64,000 nt of DNA from Athripsodes cinereus (Eukaryota > Arthropoda > Insecta > Trichoptera > Leptoceridae), in contig OX388312.1 of assembly GCA_947579605.1 (NCBI GenBank), positions 6,882,001 through 6,946,000 of the forward strand. The letters are read 5' to 3'. Within the stretch, counting starts at the first letter, position 1. Each line of letters begins with the position of its first letter. The notes below the pieces were generated by a model that did no database searches, had not been told where the DNA came from, and saw only the letters and a program-made list of their open reading frames with translations. Position numbers and translations under genes: made by a program. Of the stretch, positions 52,701-57,565 are shown one piece after another.

Positions 52701-53305
52701 TTGTATTTAATTAGATTAAAATAATTATAATTCATATTAATAGCTAAGGATAGATTGCGGTACCTACAGGACATCCGGTATCATGAAATTAACCTCTAAG
52801 ATTTGTCTTAATGAAGGACCATAACAATTTTATGGACGGAATTTGCAGTAAGCGGAAGTTGCGTGTTTAAATTTCCATGTACTTTTTAACCTAAAATGTG
52901 AAGGTACAGTTATCCTTTTCAGACAATCCCGACTGAGATAGCAAGTTGACGTTAAGTATAAAAATAGGTGCACCATTTTTTTTCCTGAAATGCATGTATT
53001 TGCTTAATTTCTCTTTCATATTAAGTTCCAGAAGTTGAAAAGTTTTCTTCGTGAATAAAAGTTCACACCTATCTATTTGCACTTTCAAAGTATTTTGTTG
53101 CCACAAAACCGAATCTTTTCCACGTTAGCGTTGTTAAAAAAACTTTCTACATTATTTTTGTATTTTTTTTGCGATTATTAAGAATTTATTTCTTTTTTTC
53201 CAGGTCCCGTAGTTTTCCCCGCCCCACCCGCAGGGGCTGTGGAGGAAACTAGCGGTGTCATTGTAGGTGCTTCAGGATATGGCTTTGTGCCACCAAATTC
53301 ACAAG
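6143..53305 (+). CDS. Secreted, cuticle-like protein gene (5' three exons; 3' end not found)
   Basis: Coding parts are 6188-6196, 39634-39781 and 53204-53305, giving 86 codons plus one base. Donors are GTAAGT, GTATGT and GTAAAA; acceptors are long pyrimidine tracts ending CCAG. Phases are 0 and 1, and exon 3 ends in phase 1, so at least one more exon is required. Residues 1-17 (MKFMVFVFLVVLSVVRA) form a textbook signal peptide with cleavage before Q18. The mature part is short-motif rich: QFNYLGFVSPF, then VVFPAPPAG, EETSGVIVGASGYGF and VPP. There is no cysteine and no visible RR chitin-binding core. A minute first coding exon with an intron inside the signal peptide is a known hallmark of insect cuticle-protein genes. 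A structural cuticular or other extracellular-matrix role is therefore inferred, not proved. The introns (33.4 and 13.4 kb) are unusually long for such a gene. Confidence 0.75.
6188..6196 (+). CDS. Exon 1 coding part (three codons, M-K-F)
   Basis: ATGAAATTC is followed directly by the donor GTAAGT at 6197. The start is chosen because it sits just downstream of the TATA/initiator pair, has an A at -3, and splicing in phase 0 to 39634 creates a continuous signal peptide. Initiation at the ATG that opens exon 2 would give nearly the same hydrophobic leader but lacks a promoter nearby. Confidence 0.7.
6197..10214 (+). other. Intron 1, first 4 kb: no recognisable element
   Basis: AT-rich sequence with many short homopolymer runs. 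No coding similarity, repeat family or RNA gene was recognised. Intronic enhancers often lie near the first exon, but no specific site can be supported here. Confidence 0.5.
10215..10340 (-). mobile_element. LINE reverse transcriptase C-terminal fragment
   Basis: The minus strand encodes a RRFWRDHVDRMAEYRIVHI-like peptide ending near RKTTKRM. The W-x-D-H-V-x-R-M block is a common signature of the C-terminal region of RTE-type retrotransposon polymerases. A stop codon interrupts the frame. The piece is only about 125 bp and stands out by its higher GC content. Confidence 0.55.
10341..12225 (+). other. Intron 1 sequence, no recognisable element
   Basis: AT-rich and without coding similarity or recognised repeats. 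Confidence 0.5.
12226..12830 (-). mobile_element. LINE 3' end with RT C-terminal domain
   Basis: The minus-strand frame 12509-12820 gives 103 residues beginning MDRLRDRRILADLTMLHKIVNG and continuing LRNVRTFLTD, NSPISRMCKLYN. This D-L-x-x-L-H-K-I-V-N-G...NSPI-x-R-M-x-x-x-YN pattern is the end of the polymerase in several insect non-LTR retrotransposons (Jockey/CR1-like). A 3' untranslated stretch follows, ending in AATAAATAAATA repeats (plus strand 12228-12251). The element is 5'-truncated, with no catalytic YxDD block. No target duplication could be fixed. Confidence 0.75.
12831..13752 (+). other. Intron 1 sequence, no recognisable element
   Basis: No gene or repeat family recognised. Confidence 0.5.
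13753..13808 (-). mobile_element. SINE-B 3'-end fragment
   Basis: Contains ACTATCACGGCATTTCCC and AAAAGTGGGGTA, the reverse complement of the SINE-B end. Only about 55 bp remain. Confidence 0.6.
13841..13972 (-). mobile_element. Retroelement 3' tail (family shared with 51326-51445)
   Basis: TTTATTTATTTATTAATACA is followed by a stretch including GCATGAGAGCCTATTGCATAA and CATTACATAAAAACAACCT, repeated with small differences at 51326-51445. The order (AAAT repeats at the 3' end in minus orientation) is that of a LINE 3' untranslated region. No coding part is present. Confidence 0.55.
13973..16650 (+). other. Intron 1 sequence, no recognisable element
   Basis: AT-rich. A weak resemblance to the SINE-B 3' end at about 14727-14760 is too diverged to claim. 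Confidence 0.45.
16651..16750 (-). mobile_element. Retroelement 3'-end fragment with TTTA tail
   Basis: TTTATTTATTTATTTATTTA is followed by a GC-richer 70-bp stretch (CTAACTACCTCCAGCCACC). The arrangement matches other minus-oriented LINE ends in this intron. Confidence 0.4.
17555..17702 (-). mobile_element. RTE-like LINE 3' end with GAT-repeat tail
   Basis: On the minus strand the sequence reads SYDNDIRAQGMSWEEVTR, LAQRRSEWRRLVSALCS, then a stop, followed directly by GATGATGATGATGAT. The W-E-E-x-x-R-L-A-x-x-R-x-E-W-R block just before the stop is the usual end of RTE-type polymerases; compare LAENRDEWRR at 57238-57456. The frame is intact to its stop but only about 45 codons long, so this is a strongly 5'-truncated insertion. 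Confidence 0.65.
18245..18365 (-). mobile_element. SINE-B copy (diverged, 5'-truncated)
   Basis: CATCATGGTATTTCCCACAA, GCGGGGTAGCCAGCGGAC and AATAAATATGCAAAC match the reverse complement of the SINE-B end. The head of the element is missing. Confidence 0.7.
18442..19105 (-). mobile_element. CR1/L2-like LINE 3' end
   Basis: The minus-strand frame 18574-19107 contains VLRLDYCNVVYAGLPRSLLN, LQLAFKSAARLIF and ERLHWLMVEERVTFKVCHL. This is the well-known segment after the polymerase palm in CR1/L2-type elements (RLDYCN...LPxxxLxxLQ...AAR...LHWLxVxxRxxFK). The catalytic palm is missing, so the copy is 5'-truncated. The 3' part ends in a GAT/ATC trinucleotide tail (18442-18465). The same 3' untranslated sequence is found at 27949-28047 and in weaker form at 19430-19480. 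The frame lacks stops over 177 codons. Confidence 0.8.
19430..19480 (-). mobile_element. Fragment of the CR1/L2-like 3' untranslated region
   Basis: GGCACCGTTTGACAGTTACT and CTGTCTCAAGGATGC resemble GACGCCGTTTAACAGTCCCT and CCGTCTCAAGGGCGC at about 18480-18515. Short and diverged. Confidence 0.4.
19600..19772 (+). mobile_element. SINE-B copy (diverged)
   Basis: AAAGACATTTTACATCTCAA, TTCAGTGATGAGGTTTGTCA and GCACTTGTGGGATAC follow the SINE-B order. Open frames that cross it are incidental. Confidence 0.7.
19892..19926 (-). mobile_element. LINE 3'-terminal fragment (same end as 63291-63346)
   Basis: CTCAAGGCCATCCATTCGTT and GCGAGTGATTTAG recur almost unchanged at 63313-63344, where they precede the AATAG-type tail of a minus-oriented LINE. 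Confidence 0.55.
19961..20754 (+). mobile_element. RTE-like LINE, 5'-truncated, disrupted polymerase
   Basis: Begins exactly at the catalytic YADD block (YADDIVLLADSE), then KINKEKTKCMV, EFVYLGSRIN, LLYGCETWTI, AFEMWCYRRMLKIHW and GRGRPRDAY, and ends LAENRDEWRR...DQSNGL. This order is that of RTE/BovB-type reverse transcriptases from motif C to the C-terminus. A TAG stop replaces what was probably CAG at 20185-20187. Relative to the copy at 57238-57456, about four extra bases near 20610 shift the frame. TACATTA flanks the insertion at 19954-19960 and 20755-20761, a likely 7-bp target duplication. No active protein is possible. Confidence 0.85.
20762..24578 (+). other. Intron 1 sequence, no recognisable element
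   Basis: Nearly 4 kb of AT-rich sequence without recognisable coding or repeat similarity. Confidence 0.5.
24579..24735 (-). mobile_element. SINE-B copy (5'-truncated)
   Basis: CATCATGACATATCCCACAA, GTAATAAACATGTAAGCTGT, TTCTCCATGCCAGC and ATTCAGGATGAATAGCAAA are the family landmarks in reverse orientation. Confidence 0.75.
25683..25765 (+). mobile_element. SINE-B core fragment
   Basis: GGTTTTCGAGTGTCCTGTAA followed by AAAACAAGTATT matches the SINE-B core. The head and the conserved 3' end are absent. Confidence 0.6.
25834..26018 (-). mobile_element. tRNA-derived SINE-A copy
   Basis: Read on the minus strand: a GTCGGTAGCTTGGAGGTAAA head (Pol III A box), then GGTTCGATATC (slightly degenerate B box), GCCGGCAAACTCCCCTTTCA, and a body ending at the tract TTTTTT/AAAAAA (25834-25851). 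A and B boxes at tRNA-like spacing mark a tRNA-derived SINE. It is the most diverged of the three copies here. Confidence 0.85.
26588..26685 (+). mobile_element. SINE-B fragment (diverged)
   Basis: TAAGTTTTGAGTGTTCAGTG with AAAACAGG, then ATGCCACCCATCCTGA, keeps the SINE-B order over about 100 bases. Confidence 0.5.
26686..27948 (+). other. Intron 1 sequence, no clear element
   Basis: AAAT-type repeats at about 27775-27795 precede a possible retroelement end; otherwise nothing recognised. Confidence 0.4.
27949..28047 (-). mobile_element. CR1/L2-like LINE 3' untranslated fragment
   Basis: GATGATGATT tail, then GACGCCCTCAAGGGCGCC and GTGAAGAGTGCAGTTTTCAA, almost identical to about 18480-18560. 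Coding sequence is missing, so the insertion kept only the last 100 bases. Confidence 0.7.
28048..28523 (+). other. Intron 1 sequence, no recognisable element
   Basis: Nothing recognised. Confidence 0.4.
28524..28676 (+). mobile_element. SINE-B copy (internally deleted)
   Basis: TTCGGGGTCCTGTAGGCA, TATTGGCACGAAGAGGA, GTCCGCTGGCTACCCCACTT follow the family order. Confidence 0.7.
28788..28872 (-). mobile_element. SINE-B 3' end with exact target duplication
   Basis: CAATCACGGCATATCCCACA, GTGGGGTAGCCAGCAG and CATGTAAGAAACATGC match the consensus perfectly or nearly so. The copy is cut at about 70 bp of body. CTCTATAGTA is present on both sides (28778-28787 and 28873-28882), and the tail is a TATAC/TATAG run. 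This shows 5'-truncated retroposition. Confidence 0.8.
28945..29181 (+). mobile_element. LINE 3' end, 'WFGHVERM' family, target duplication
   Basis: The body repeats 31290-31510 with only a few substitutions. It encodes the ERNGARRRGRPRIKWQDH block and the following DRRKWRS, then a 3' end (CCCGCGAGGGAAGCGGCGTG) and a TATG/TATA tail. GATAGATTCTTAGG lies on both sides (28931-28944 and 29182-29195), fixing the insertion exactly. The strong truncation leaves only about 70 codons. Confidence 0.85.
29196..31118 (+). other. Intron 1 sequence, no recognisable element
   Basis: About 1.9 kb of AT-rich sequence with nothing recognised. Confidence 0.5.
31142..31535 (+). mobile_element. LINE 3' end, 'WFGHVERM' family, 23-bp target duplication
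   Basis: The frame 31160-31510 (116 codons, no internal stop) begins within RDRVRNSDIRKECGMK and continues VNKLRWFGHVERMNEDRMTK, the basic GARRRGRPRIKWQDH block, and DRRKWRSILFAYP. These are C-terminal features of a non-LTR retrotransposon polymerase. The element ends in GTATGTATGTATGTATGTA. A perfect 23-base direct repeat flanks it at 31119-31141 and 31536-31558. The fragment lacks the catalytic palm; it is the longest of four copies in the window. Clade unassigned, RTE-like by general layout. Confidence 0.9.
32063..32512. mobile_element. Possible MITE with TAGAGATGAA-like ends
   Basis: The left end TAGAGATGAAATG and the reverse complement of the right end (TTAGTGATGAACTGG) are similar. Each side also carries a CCGGATAACGG-like motif in inverted orientation (about 32148 and 32467). 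No target duplication is clear and nothing is encoded. Confidence 0.35.
32971..33100 (-). mobile_element. Retroelement 3' tail (family shared with 51153-51258)
   Basis: TTATTAATTATTTATTAAAC, then GGTATACATTCAAATTAAGT, ACAGTCAATATATAGA and GGCGAGTT recur with few changes at about 51210-51258. Confidence 0.5.
33393..34622 (-). mobile_element. CR1/L2-like LINE with palm motifs, disrupted
   Basis: Minus strand, from its 5' side: YDTVDHSILL, then GVPQGSVLGPILFNLY (motif B region), CYADDRIFFKS (catalytic motif C with the two aspartates), INPSKTEFLW, VKFLGAHLD, VSRLDYCNGILANLPQ, LHWLRCPERVEFKV, and a C-terminus with VVWNRLPQTIR and LKTYLFK. These are in the order of CR1/L2-type reverse transcriptases. 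An in-frame TAG lies at about 34569 and a frameshift near 34146 separates the palm part (34148-34528) from the C-terminal part (33449-34144). The 3' end carries AATAATAAT repeats. It is the longest LINE copy here, still lacking endonuclease and fingers. Confidence 0.85.
34623..36900 (+). other. Intron 1 sequence, no recognisable element
   Basis: AT-rich, no coding or repeat similarity recognised. Confidence 0.5.
36901..37158 (-). mobile_element. SINE-B copy, full length
   Basis: Reverse orientation: TACTACTACTATTATA tail, ACCATCACGGCATATCCCAC end, complete body with TTCAGGATGGGTGGCAAAC and CACCTGCCTTTTACAGGAC, and the head GGTGCTCCACGGGA. CAATCATA occurs on both sides (36893-36900 and 37159-37166), a probable 8-bp target duplication. 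It is very similar to 57566-57823. Confidence 0.85.
37225..37430 (-). mobile_element. RTE-like LINE C-terminal fragment
   Basis: Minus strand encodes GRRRVGRRQMSWLRNIRQWTG followed by ITRIGELVRA, then a frameshift into DREAFSRVIANV-like sequence. The R-R-x-x-SWLxNIRxWTG...LxRAAxDRExFxxVIANV order is a standard RTE-type polymerase end. A plus-strand frame across it is incidental. It directly follows the SINE-B copy, with 60 bases between. Confidence 0.65.
37431..39633 (+). other. End of intron 1, few features
   Basis: Contains only a 27-bp tandem duplication (38173-38226) and an extended pyrimidine tract just before exon 2 (39603-39631). Confidence 0.5.
38173..38226. repeat. Perfect 27-bp tandem duplication
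   Basis: Two identical adjacent copies of a unit that contains ACACCGGTTAAGAATAG. Confidence 0.95.
39634..39781 (+). CDS. Exon 2 of the secreted cuticle-like protein
   Basis: Acceptor TTTTCTTTTCCAG before 39634 and donor GTATGT at 39782. The 148 bases encode MVFVFLVVLSVVRAQFNYLG, then FVSPFSNAFAPQGNG, LSALQSTRDSRLNT and the first base of a glycine codon. With M-K-F from exon 1 this completes the signal peptide, with likely cleavage between A17 and Q18. The donor leaves phase 1, which exon 3 continues. The same ATG could initiate an alternative protein lacking MKF, but no promoter is visible next to it. Codons are much richer in G/C at third positions than the surrounding DNA, which supports real coding. 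Confidence 0.85.
39782..41683 (+). other. Intron 2, first part: no recognisable element
   Basis: AT-rich, nothing recognised. Confidence 0.5.
41684..41765 (+). mobile_element. SINE-B 5' head fragment
   Basis: TGGAGCGTCCAGCAAAGAAT, TGGTCTCCCACTTTTTCGTG and GTCCTGTAATAGGCAGGTG match the head and core. The conserved 3' end is missing, unlike the usual 5' truncations. Confidence 0.7.
41766..42948 (+). other. Intron 2 sequence, no clear element
   Basis: A 99-codon open stretch at 42696-42995 shows no family features and overlaps a LINE 3' end. Confidence 0.4.
42949..43351 (+). mobile_element. LINE 3' untranslated region with AAAT tail
   Basis: TTAGTACCCATAATACAAG, TTTATCTTAGTTTGGGAC and CGATCTGTGTGAATTGTCG are the familiar end of insect CR1/Jockey-type elements. 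It continues to AAGGCTAACGCCGTATGTTG and a perfect AAAT run (43326-43351). It is one of the few LINE pieces here in the same orientation as the host gene. Coding sequence is absent or unrecognisable. Confidence 0.6.
43352..46261 (+). other. Intron 2 sequence, no recognisable element
   Basis: About 2.9 kb of AT-rich sequence with nothing recognised. Confidence 0.5.
46262..46447 (-). mobile_element. tRNA-derived SINE-A copy
   Basis: Minus strand: GCCGGTAGCCTGAAGGTAGA (A box), GTGGTTCGATCCCAGGTGTC (perfect B box GGTTCGATCCC), GGCAAACTCCCCTTTCACGG, then the body and an A-rich tail (T run 46271-46279). A plus-strand open frame across it is an antisense shadow. Confidence 0.9.
46569..46694 (-). 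mobile_element. SINE-B copy interrupted by or abutting SINE-A
   Basis: ACCATCATATCATTTACCAC, GAGTGGGGTAGTCAGCAGAC, then TTAAGGATGGGCTTATCA and CTTCCGTAAAAAACA. It ends where the 68-nt T run of the next SINE-A starts; its head is not seen on the other side. Confidence 0.65.
46695..46938 (-). mobile_element. tRNA-derived SINE-A copy with 68-nt tail and duplicated A box
   Basis: Plus strand T run 46695-46762 is an uninterrupted poly(A) tail in element orientation. The body carries GGGGTTCGATCCCAGGTGCC (B box) and GAGTCTCGGCC. The 5' head is duplicated: TAGCCAGGAGGTAGCCTGGA, so the A-box region occurs twice. Such a long pure tail suggests a young insertion. Confidence 0.9.
46939..49128 (+). other. 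Intron 2 sequence, no recognisable element
   Basis: AT-rich, nothing recognised. Confidence 0.5.
49129..49335. repeat. 71-bp minisatellite, about 2.9 copies
   Basis: Units start at 49129, 49200 and 49271 with ATTATCCA(A/G)(T/C)AATGAT and contain AACTC(T/C/G)TGAGTTTCAAAT. Copies 2 and 3 are nearly identical, copy 1 more diverged. ACTCxxGAGTT within each unit is a small palindrome. Confidence 0.95.
49941..50660 (-). mobile_element. Probable retroelement 3' region with internal 291-bp duplication
   Basis: Begins with a T-run (49941-49953) and TTTATTTTATTTATCTTAAA, like other minus-oriented retroelement ends. The block starting ATTACAGACAGAAGAG (50173) recurs in diverged form from 50464, including GAGTATTTCAAGTCAAGAG and a TGTGAAAAGxTA end. 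No coding part is recognised. Confidence 0.45.
51153..51258 (-). mobile_element. Retroelement 3' tail (family shared with 32971-33100)
   Basis: TTTATTTTTATTTATTAATA, then GGTATACATTCAAATCAAAT and CAATCAATATACAGAG. Compare 33017-33060. Confidence 0.5.
51326..51445 (-). mobile_element. Retroelement 3' tail (family shared with 13841-13972)
   Basis: TTATTTATTTATTAATACAT, AGCATGAGAGCCTATTGCAT and CATTACATAAAAACAACCT repeat the sequence at 13841-13972. Confidence 0.55.
51736..51769. repeat. 34-bp near-perfect palindrome with GTACGACT ends
   Basis: GTACGACT at 51736 faces AGTCGTAC ending at 51769, with (A/T)AGGCG and CTAG at the centre; two base pairs per arm mismatch. AAGTCGTACC at 51563 and TTAGTCGTAC at 51781 are further copies of the arm. 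Confidence 0.85.
52039..52380 (+). mobile_element. LINE 3' end, 'WFGHVERM' family, diverged
   Basis: The frame 52070-52336 reads KVGVITRMNVNKLRWFDHVE, then GAQRRGRPRIKWQDH, and ends early in VCNERKM. Relative to 31142-31535 it lacks about four codons near MTVTEAKD. The GACGCTCGATCCTTTTTGGA end is present twice in tandem (52335 and 52360, 25-bp spacing) and the CCCGCGAGGG terminus is missing. No clear target duplication. Confidence 0.8.
52381..53203 (+). other. End of intron 2, no recognisable element
   Basis: AT-rich, ending in the pyrimidine tract and CCAG acceptor of exon 3. Confidence 0.5.
53204..53305 (+). CDS. Exon 3 of the secreted cuticle-like protein
   Basis: Acceptor TTCTTTTTTTCCAG before 53204, donor GTAAAA at 53306. 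In the phase set by exon 2 it reads GPVVFPAPPAGAVEE, then TSGVIVGASGYGFVPPNSQ, without stops. It is symmetric (phase 1 to phase 1, 102 bases), so it could be skipped or duplicated without changing frame. Proline, glycine and valine abundance with aromatic residues in G-Y-G-F fits an extracellular structural protein. It is the most GC-rich short island in the region. No named cuticular family motif could be assigned from memory. Confidence 0.85.
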
Positions 53306-55814
53306 GTAAAAGATATTAAAAAATAAGTAGGTAATTGTATTGTTTGTAATAATTGTAATTAATAAGATGTAGATAAATTAATTTTTGCACCTCCATGTAA
53401 ATCCACCATTATTTTTCATAATTTATTGAGTTCAAAAATAGAAAAAAAATAAAGAAACTTAAAAAAAAAAGAAAATGTGATATTTGAGAACTCATTTATT
53501 AGAAAAAACTTTTAATTACTTGTACTATTTATTTTTTTGATTTTCTAGTATTTTTTTTTCACTTTCTCTTCTCTTTAACCGATTTTCTAAAAAAATACTA
53601 TTTTTAAAAAAATGTTTGAATGATACCTAACGAAAATAAAAAAAAAACTCTTTTATCAGAATTAATGAAAAAGTACCCATTTCATTAATCCTTAAATTTC
53701 ATTTTCATACAATGTTTTTCAATTTATTTTTCACTCATATTTGAGTGCTTTTTCATTAAAAGTTTTATTTAAATAGAATTCCAAATATTGTTGTATAGAT
53801 ATTTAAATATCTAAATTCACACATTAGTTTTAATATTTATCCTTTTTTATCAGCATTTCAAATATTGTAGTCATAATTTTGTTAGTCGTTGCCTGAATTA
53901 TGTTATTTATTTAATTAATCATAAAAATATATGTAAACCAACGACAAATCATACATTATATCAAAGATATAAAAGAAAATATCAAAAATCTTTACAATAT
54001 ATGACAAAAACTCCTTTTGTCAACAAAACAATATACTTAAGAACAGATATTAACGTTACCTAAATCTGTATACATACCTATGTATGATAATATGTGTTTG
54101 TCGACATATCTTTTTTACCAGTGGTAATATCGGAGATTATTTCTGATCATCGATTCGAATACCTATGTTTTTTTCTTATTTCAAAGATAGCGATGTCATA
54201 AACATAAGTTTCTCTCGATAAAGTTTGCTAATATTTCATATCAGTAAAAAGAAAAAAGTTTTACCGCTCAAAAACTGTGATTTTTGATTAACATTTTAAA
54301 CTGGAGTCAAACTTTACTGACAGAATAAAAATATTAGACATCGCTACAATAACTTATTTTGTCTTGTTTTAAAGTCATTATTTGATTGTATTATAATAAT
54401 TGTATTGTATTGTACATAACAAATAAAATATTAAAAATCAATGTCTTATTATTCCTTCATCTTAAGTCTTTCATCTCACTTATTATTAAGTACAAAAAAT
54501 ATGCACTGTAAACTTCCTCTGTCCTATATATTCCTTCAAATCTATTGACCTAATGAAAACTGCACATTGGTTTATGTGGATCTGAATTTAGGTATCGGTT
54601 TTATAAGTCATAAGAAAATTGCTAATGAAGAAGTGAATCAAAATTTAAAGTATGGTGATATAGTTCACCAACCCTGTATAGGTTATTCGAGTAATTTCGT
54701 TAGCTAAATTGTTTGAATATGTTAGTTTAAAATGTAAATAAAAAATATGCATTGTAGATTTTTGTAAAAAGTAGTACTGTAATCACTTACAGACCTGTCT
54801 ATGTATAATCAATTGCTTGTACATAAAATGCACCGTTATATTTAACATTTTTAATAAAAGATGATAATTTAGGTGAACTAACTAGCTACGCAGTCCTGAT
54901 TTTTTCAACGTTAGGAGTAATTTATGTAGGTAGAATGTAAGCTTATAAAGCTTGACACTATCATTTAAATAAGTATGGAAACTTTAAATGTGAAAATTTT
55001 AAAAATGCTTCTCAAAAAAAATATACCAAAGAGAAATAATTTATTTTCCAGCTTTTCATATCACCCTCGCGTATCATATTTTGGTTTTGGAATAAACAAT
55101 TGTTCTTCTATATTATTATTCATTCTTTATGAATGAGTATATGACATTAATTAAATTATTTGAAATAACTGCCAGAAATCTAACGAACCAAGAAAAATAT
55201 TAAATGCATGTAGATACAGTAGGTTAGGTAGCATTTTCAATACAAATATTAGTAATAAAATATACAAACATATACATTTATGTAAAATCTAGGTTCATAT
55301 TGTAAATGTGTCCTTTCGACAGATGGTGTGTATGTATGTATATGTAAGTAATCAAGTTATGTTATATTAAAATAACCATATCATCAAAAATAAAGGACAG
55401 ATCCCTCACTATGTCAATTTTGTATCCTCTTTTGACTGTGTGCCTCCCTCCCTCATATCCCCCTCAAGTGTTTTATTAGATTTGGTTTACAAAATACAAA
55501 CAATATCCTTTCTATCTACCTTTTTACTTATGCCTCCATAAAATATTCGCATACCGCTATGTACTCGTATTTTAGGGATACAAAACCTTTTAAATACTGC
55601 TGTAAAAAATATTAGAATTTAGTAACATTACTTGGGATATTTACGTAAAACACAAAAAAGAGATTTTTTTTAAAAAATCTGATAATTGTCAGAACAATTC
55701 ACCTACTAATGATCCTATCACAAAAAAGTACGTTTGATTGAAAAATTAATTAGTTGAATTAGAAAATGCTAAAATAAATTTGATTGGAAGTTTTCATGGC
55801 TTGTAAATTTCTAC
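53306..55814 (+). other. Presumed intron 3, no recognisable element
   Basis: AT-rich and homopolymer-rich. No further exon in phase 1 was recognised. Confidence 0.45.
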
Positions 55815-56440
55815 AGGTGATAAGTTTTCGAGTATGCCATGTGGTCTTGAAGGTTCACAGAGTTTCAGAGCTCTTGCAGGCGTCACGACCACGAATGTGT
55901 ATGCGTAGGATGCAGTGTAAGTGTCAAGGGTATAAATACGTACGTGTCACAGCGTGAACCTGTGTGTGTGTGTTCGAGTAGCAGTAGGTACTGCACTTCG
56001 CTGTTGCAGCGTGAACTGGTGTAGTATGTGCGTGTAATGAGGATGATGACTACTGTGTATTAGGTATTATTATTGCGTCTTGATGAAGGTATGCGTGTGT
56101 GGTGAGGATTATGACTGTGTGTTGTGTTTTTATTTTCGAGTACTGCGTTTTACTATTGTAGTGTGAACTGGTTGGTATTGTGTGCTTGTTTGTAATGAGG
56201 ATGATGACTGTGTAGTATTGTTATTACGTCTTGATGTATGCGTGTGTGGTGAAGATGATGACTGTGTGTTGTGTTGTTGTCTTAATGCATGTATGTATTT
56301 CAGGTGTGTTGTCTGTTTTTGAAGTATGGTTTGTCCTGTTTGTGAAAGTATTGACCGTTTCTCTGTTGATCGTTGTGTGAAACGCGCTGAAACGTCGAGA
56401 AACTTCAACACGACACGGCATACTCAAAAACCCATCAACA
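55815..56440. mobile_element. Terminal-inverted-repeat element with internal tandem duplication
   Basis: Positions 55815-55853 and 56402-56440 are inverted repeats of about 39 bp at roughly 80% identity, centred on GAGTATGCC(A/G)TGT. The interior holds two tandem units of about 159 bp starting TTCGAGTA at 55974 and 56133, each with TGTGAACTGG-like, AATGAGGATGATGACT and TGCGTGTGTGGTGA. Base composition is G/T-skewed, unlike the flanks. Nothing convincing is encoded. No target duplication is clear, so the transposon class is open. Confidence 0.6.
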
Positions 56441-57226
56441 GATAATAAACATGACTTCCAGCTTCTTACGCCATTCTATGTATACCCACAATTTATGGCC
56501 AACGCAATGAAACCAGCTTTGATATGACAGCAATTATTGAAATTTGAAAACATTTATTTTATTGCCACTAGGTAGCCAAATCTAATAATTATAGCTGATA
56601 TCATTCAAAGAGTTTTTGGTTAATACCGACATACAGTTAGTAGGTATTTCAATGAATGACTTTTAAATAATCGTTAAAAATTTTCAAAAAAAAAATGTTG
56701 GTATTTTCTGTCACGATAGTAGATAGTTGGTATCTATAGTATTATTTTGTAATGTATGATATAGAACGCAGGCCGAAGTAAATTATAAAGAGAGCGAGTG
56801 GACTTTATATAAATAATATAGGTATGTCATAATATAATACATCCACTCGCATAGCAACGAAACTTCTCCATAATAAATCTACCTATGATGTTATATTTAC
56901 ATACATAGATACCTGTTATTGGATTGGTATGCCTACTAAAAGACACCCCATATTGAATTAATCTCAACTGACATCGTCAGTATTAATGGAACTCAATAAT
57001 TTCATTACAGATAAATTATTACAAAGCTAAGTTTTTATTAGATGTACTAGAGACGTATTACACTCGTATCATGAAATATCGAATAGGATCAAAGTGTCCC
57101 CATATTTTTTTAAGTTTTGTAAATAAAGCGTTCTTAGATACCTATTTGTTTATTCTTCGAATAATAAATTCTTCTCTTTCACTAATGTATATTGGTGATG
57201 GTGTACATACCTACATGTTTGTTTTT
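56441..57226 (+). other. AT-rich sequence, no recognisable element
   Basis: Nothing recognised. Confidence 0.45.
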
Positions 57227-57237
57227 AAATTTAAATA

Positions 57238-57456
57238 TATAATGAGTTACAATCCATTGGATTGGTCTGCAACGAGTTTGGTTTTTCTTCTCCATTCGTC
57301 TCTATTCTCAGCCAGTCTTTTAAACTCTACGTATAAGTTCATGTCTCTCTTCAGTTGGTCCATATATGCGTCTCTTGGTCGGCCTCTGCCATTTGTCCCC
57401 TCGGTCTTACCCTCTGCGATGGCGATGAGTAGTCCTGGGTGCCTGATGTTGTGGCC
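57238..57456 (-). mobile_element. RTE-like LINE 3' end with 11-bp target duplication
   Basis: Minus strand: HNIRHPGLLIAIAEG, KTEGTNGRGRPRDAYMDQLK, FKRLAENRDEWRRKTK and DQSNGL, then a stop, the same C-terminus as 19961-20754 but with an unbroken frame through the DAYMDQL region. AAATTTAAATA occurs at 57227-57237 and 57457-57467, giving exact borders. Only the last 70 codons were inserted. Confidence 0.9.
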
Positions 57457-57565
57457 AAATTTAAATACTAGCCACAAATTGTAAAATATTAACTACCTCG
57501 AAAATAAGCTTTTGTATTCAGAGTTTTTTTTTCAAACATAAAATAAGGAACATAAGGAATAATGT

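Noticed and set aside
55815..55907. Possible exon 4 (CTACAG acceptor, open for about 30 codons in phase 1, then TAG)
   Set aside because: The stretch is the terminal inverted repeat and interior of a repeat element; the acceptor lacks a pyrimidine tract.
56130..56427. Minus-strand frames rich in S, H and T
   Set aside because: They are translations of the tandem G/T-rich repeat units.
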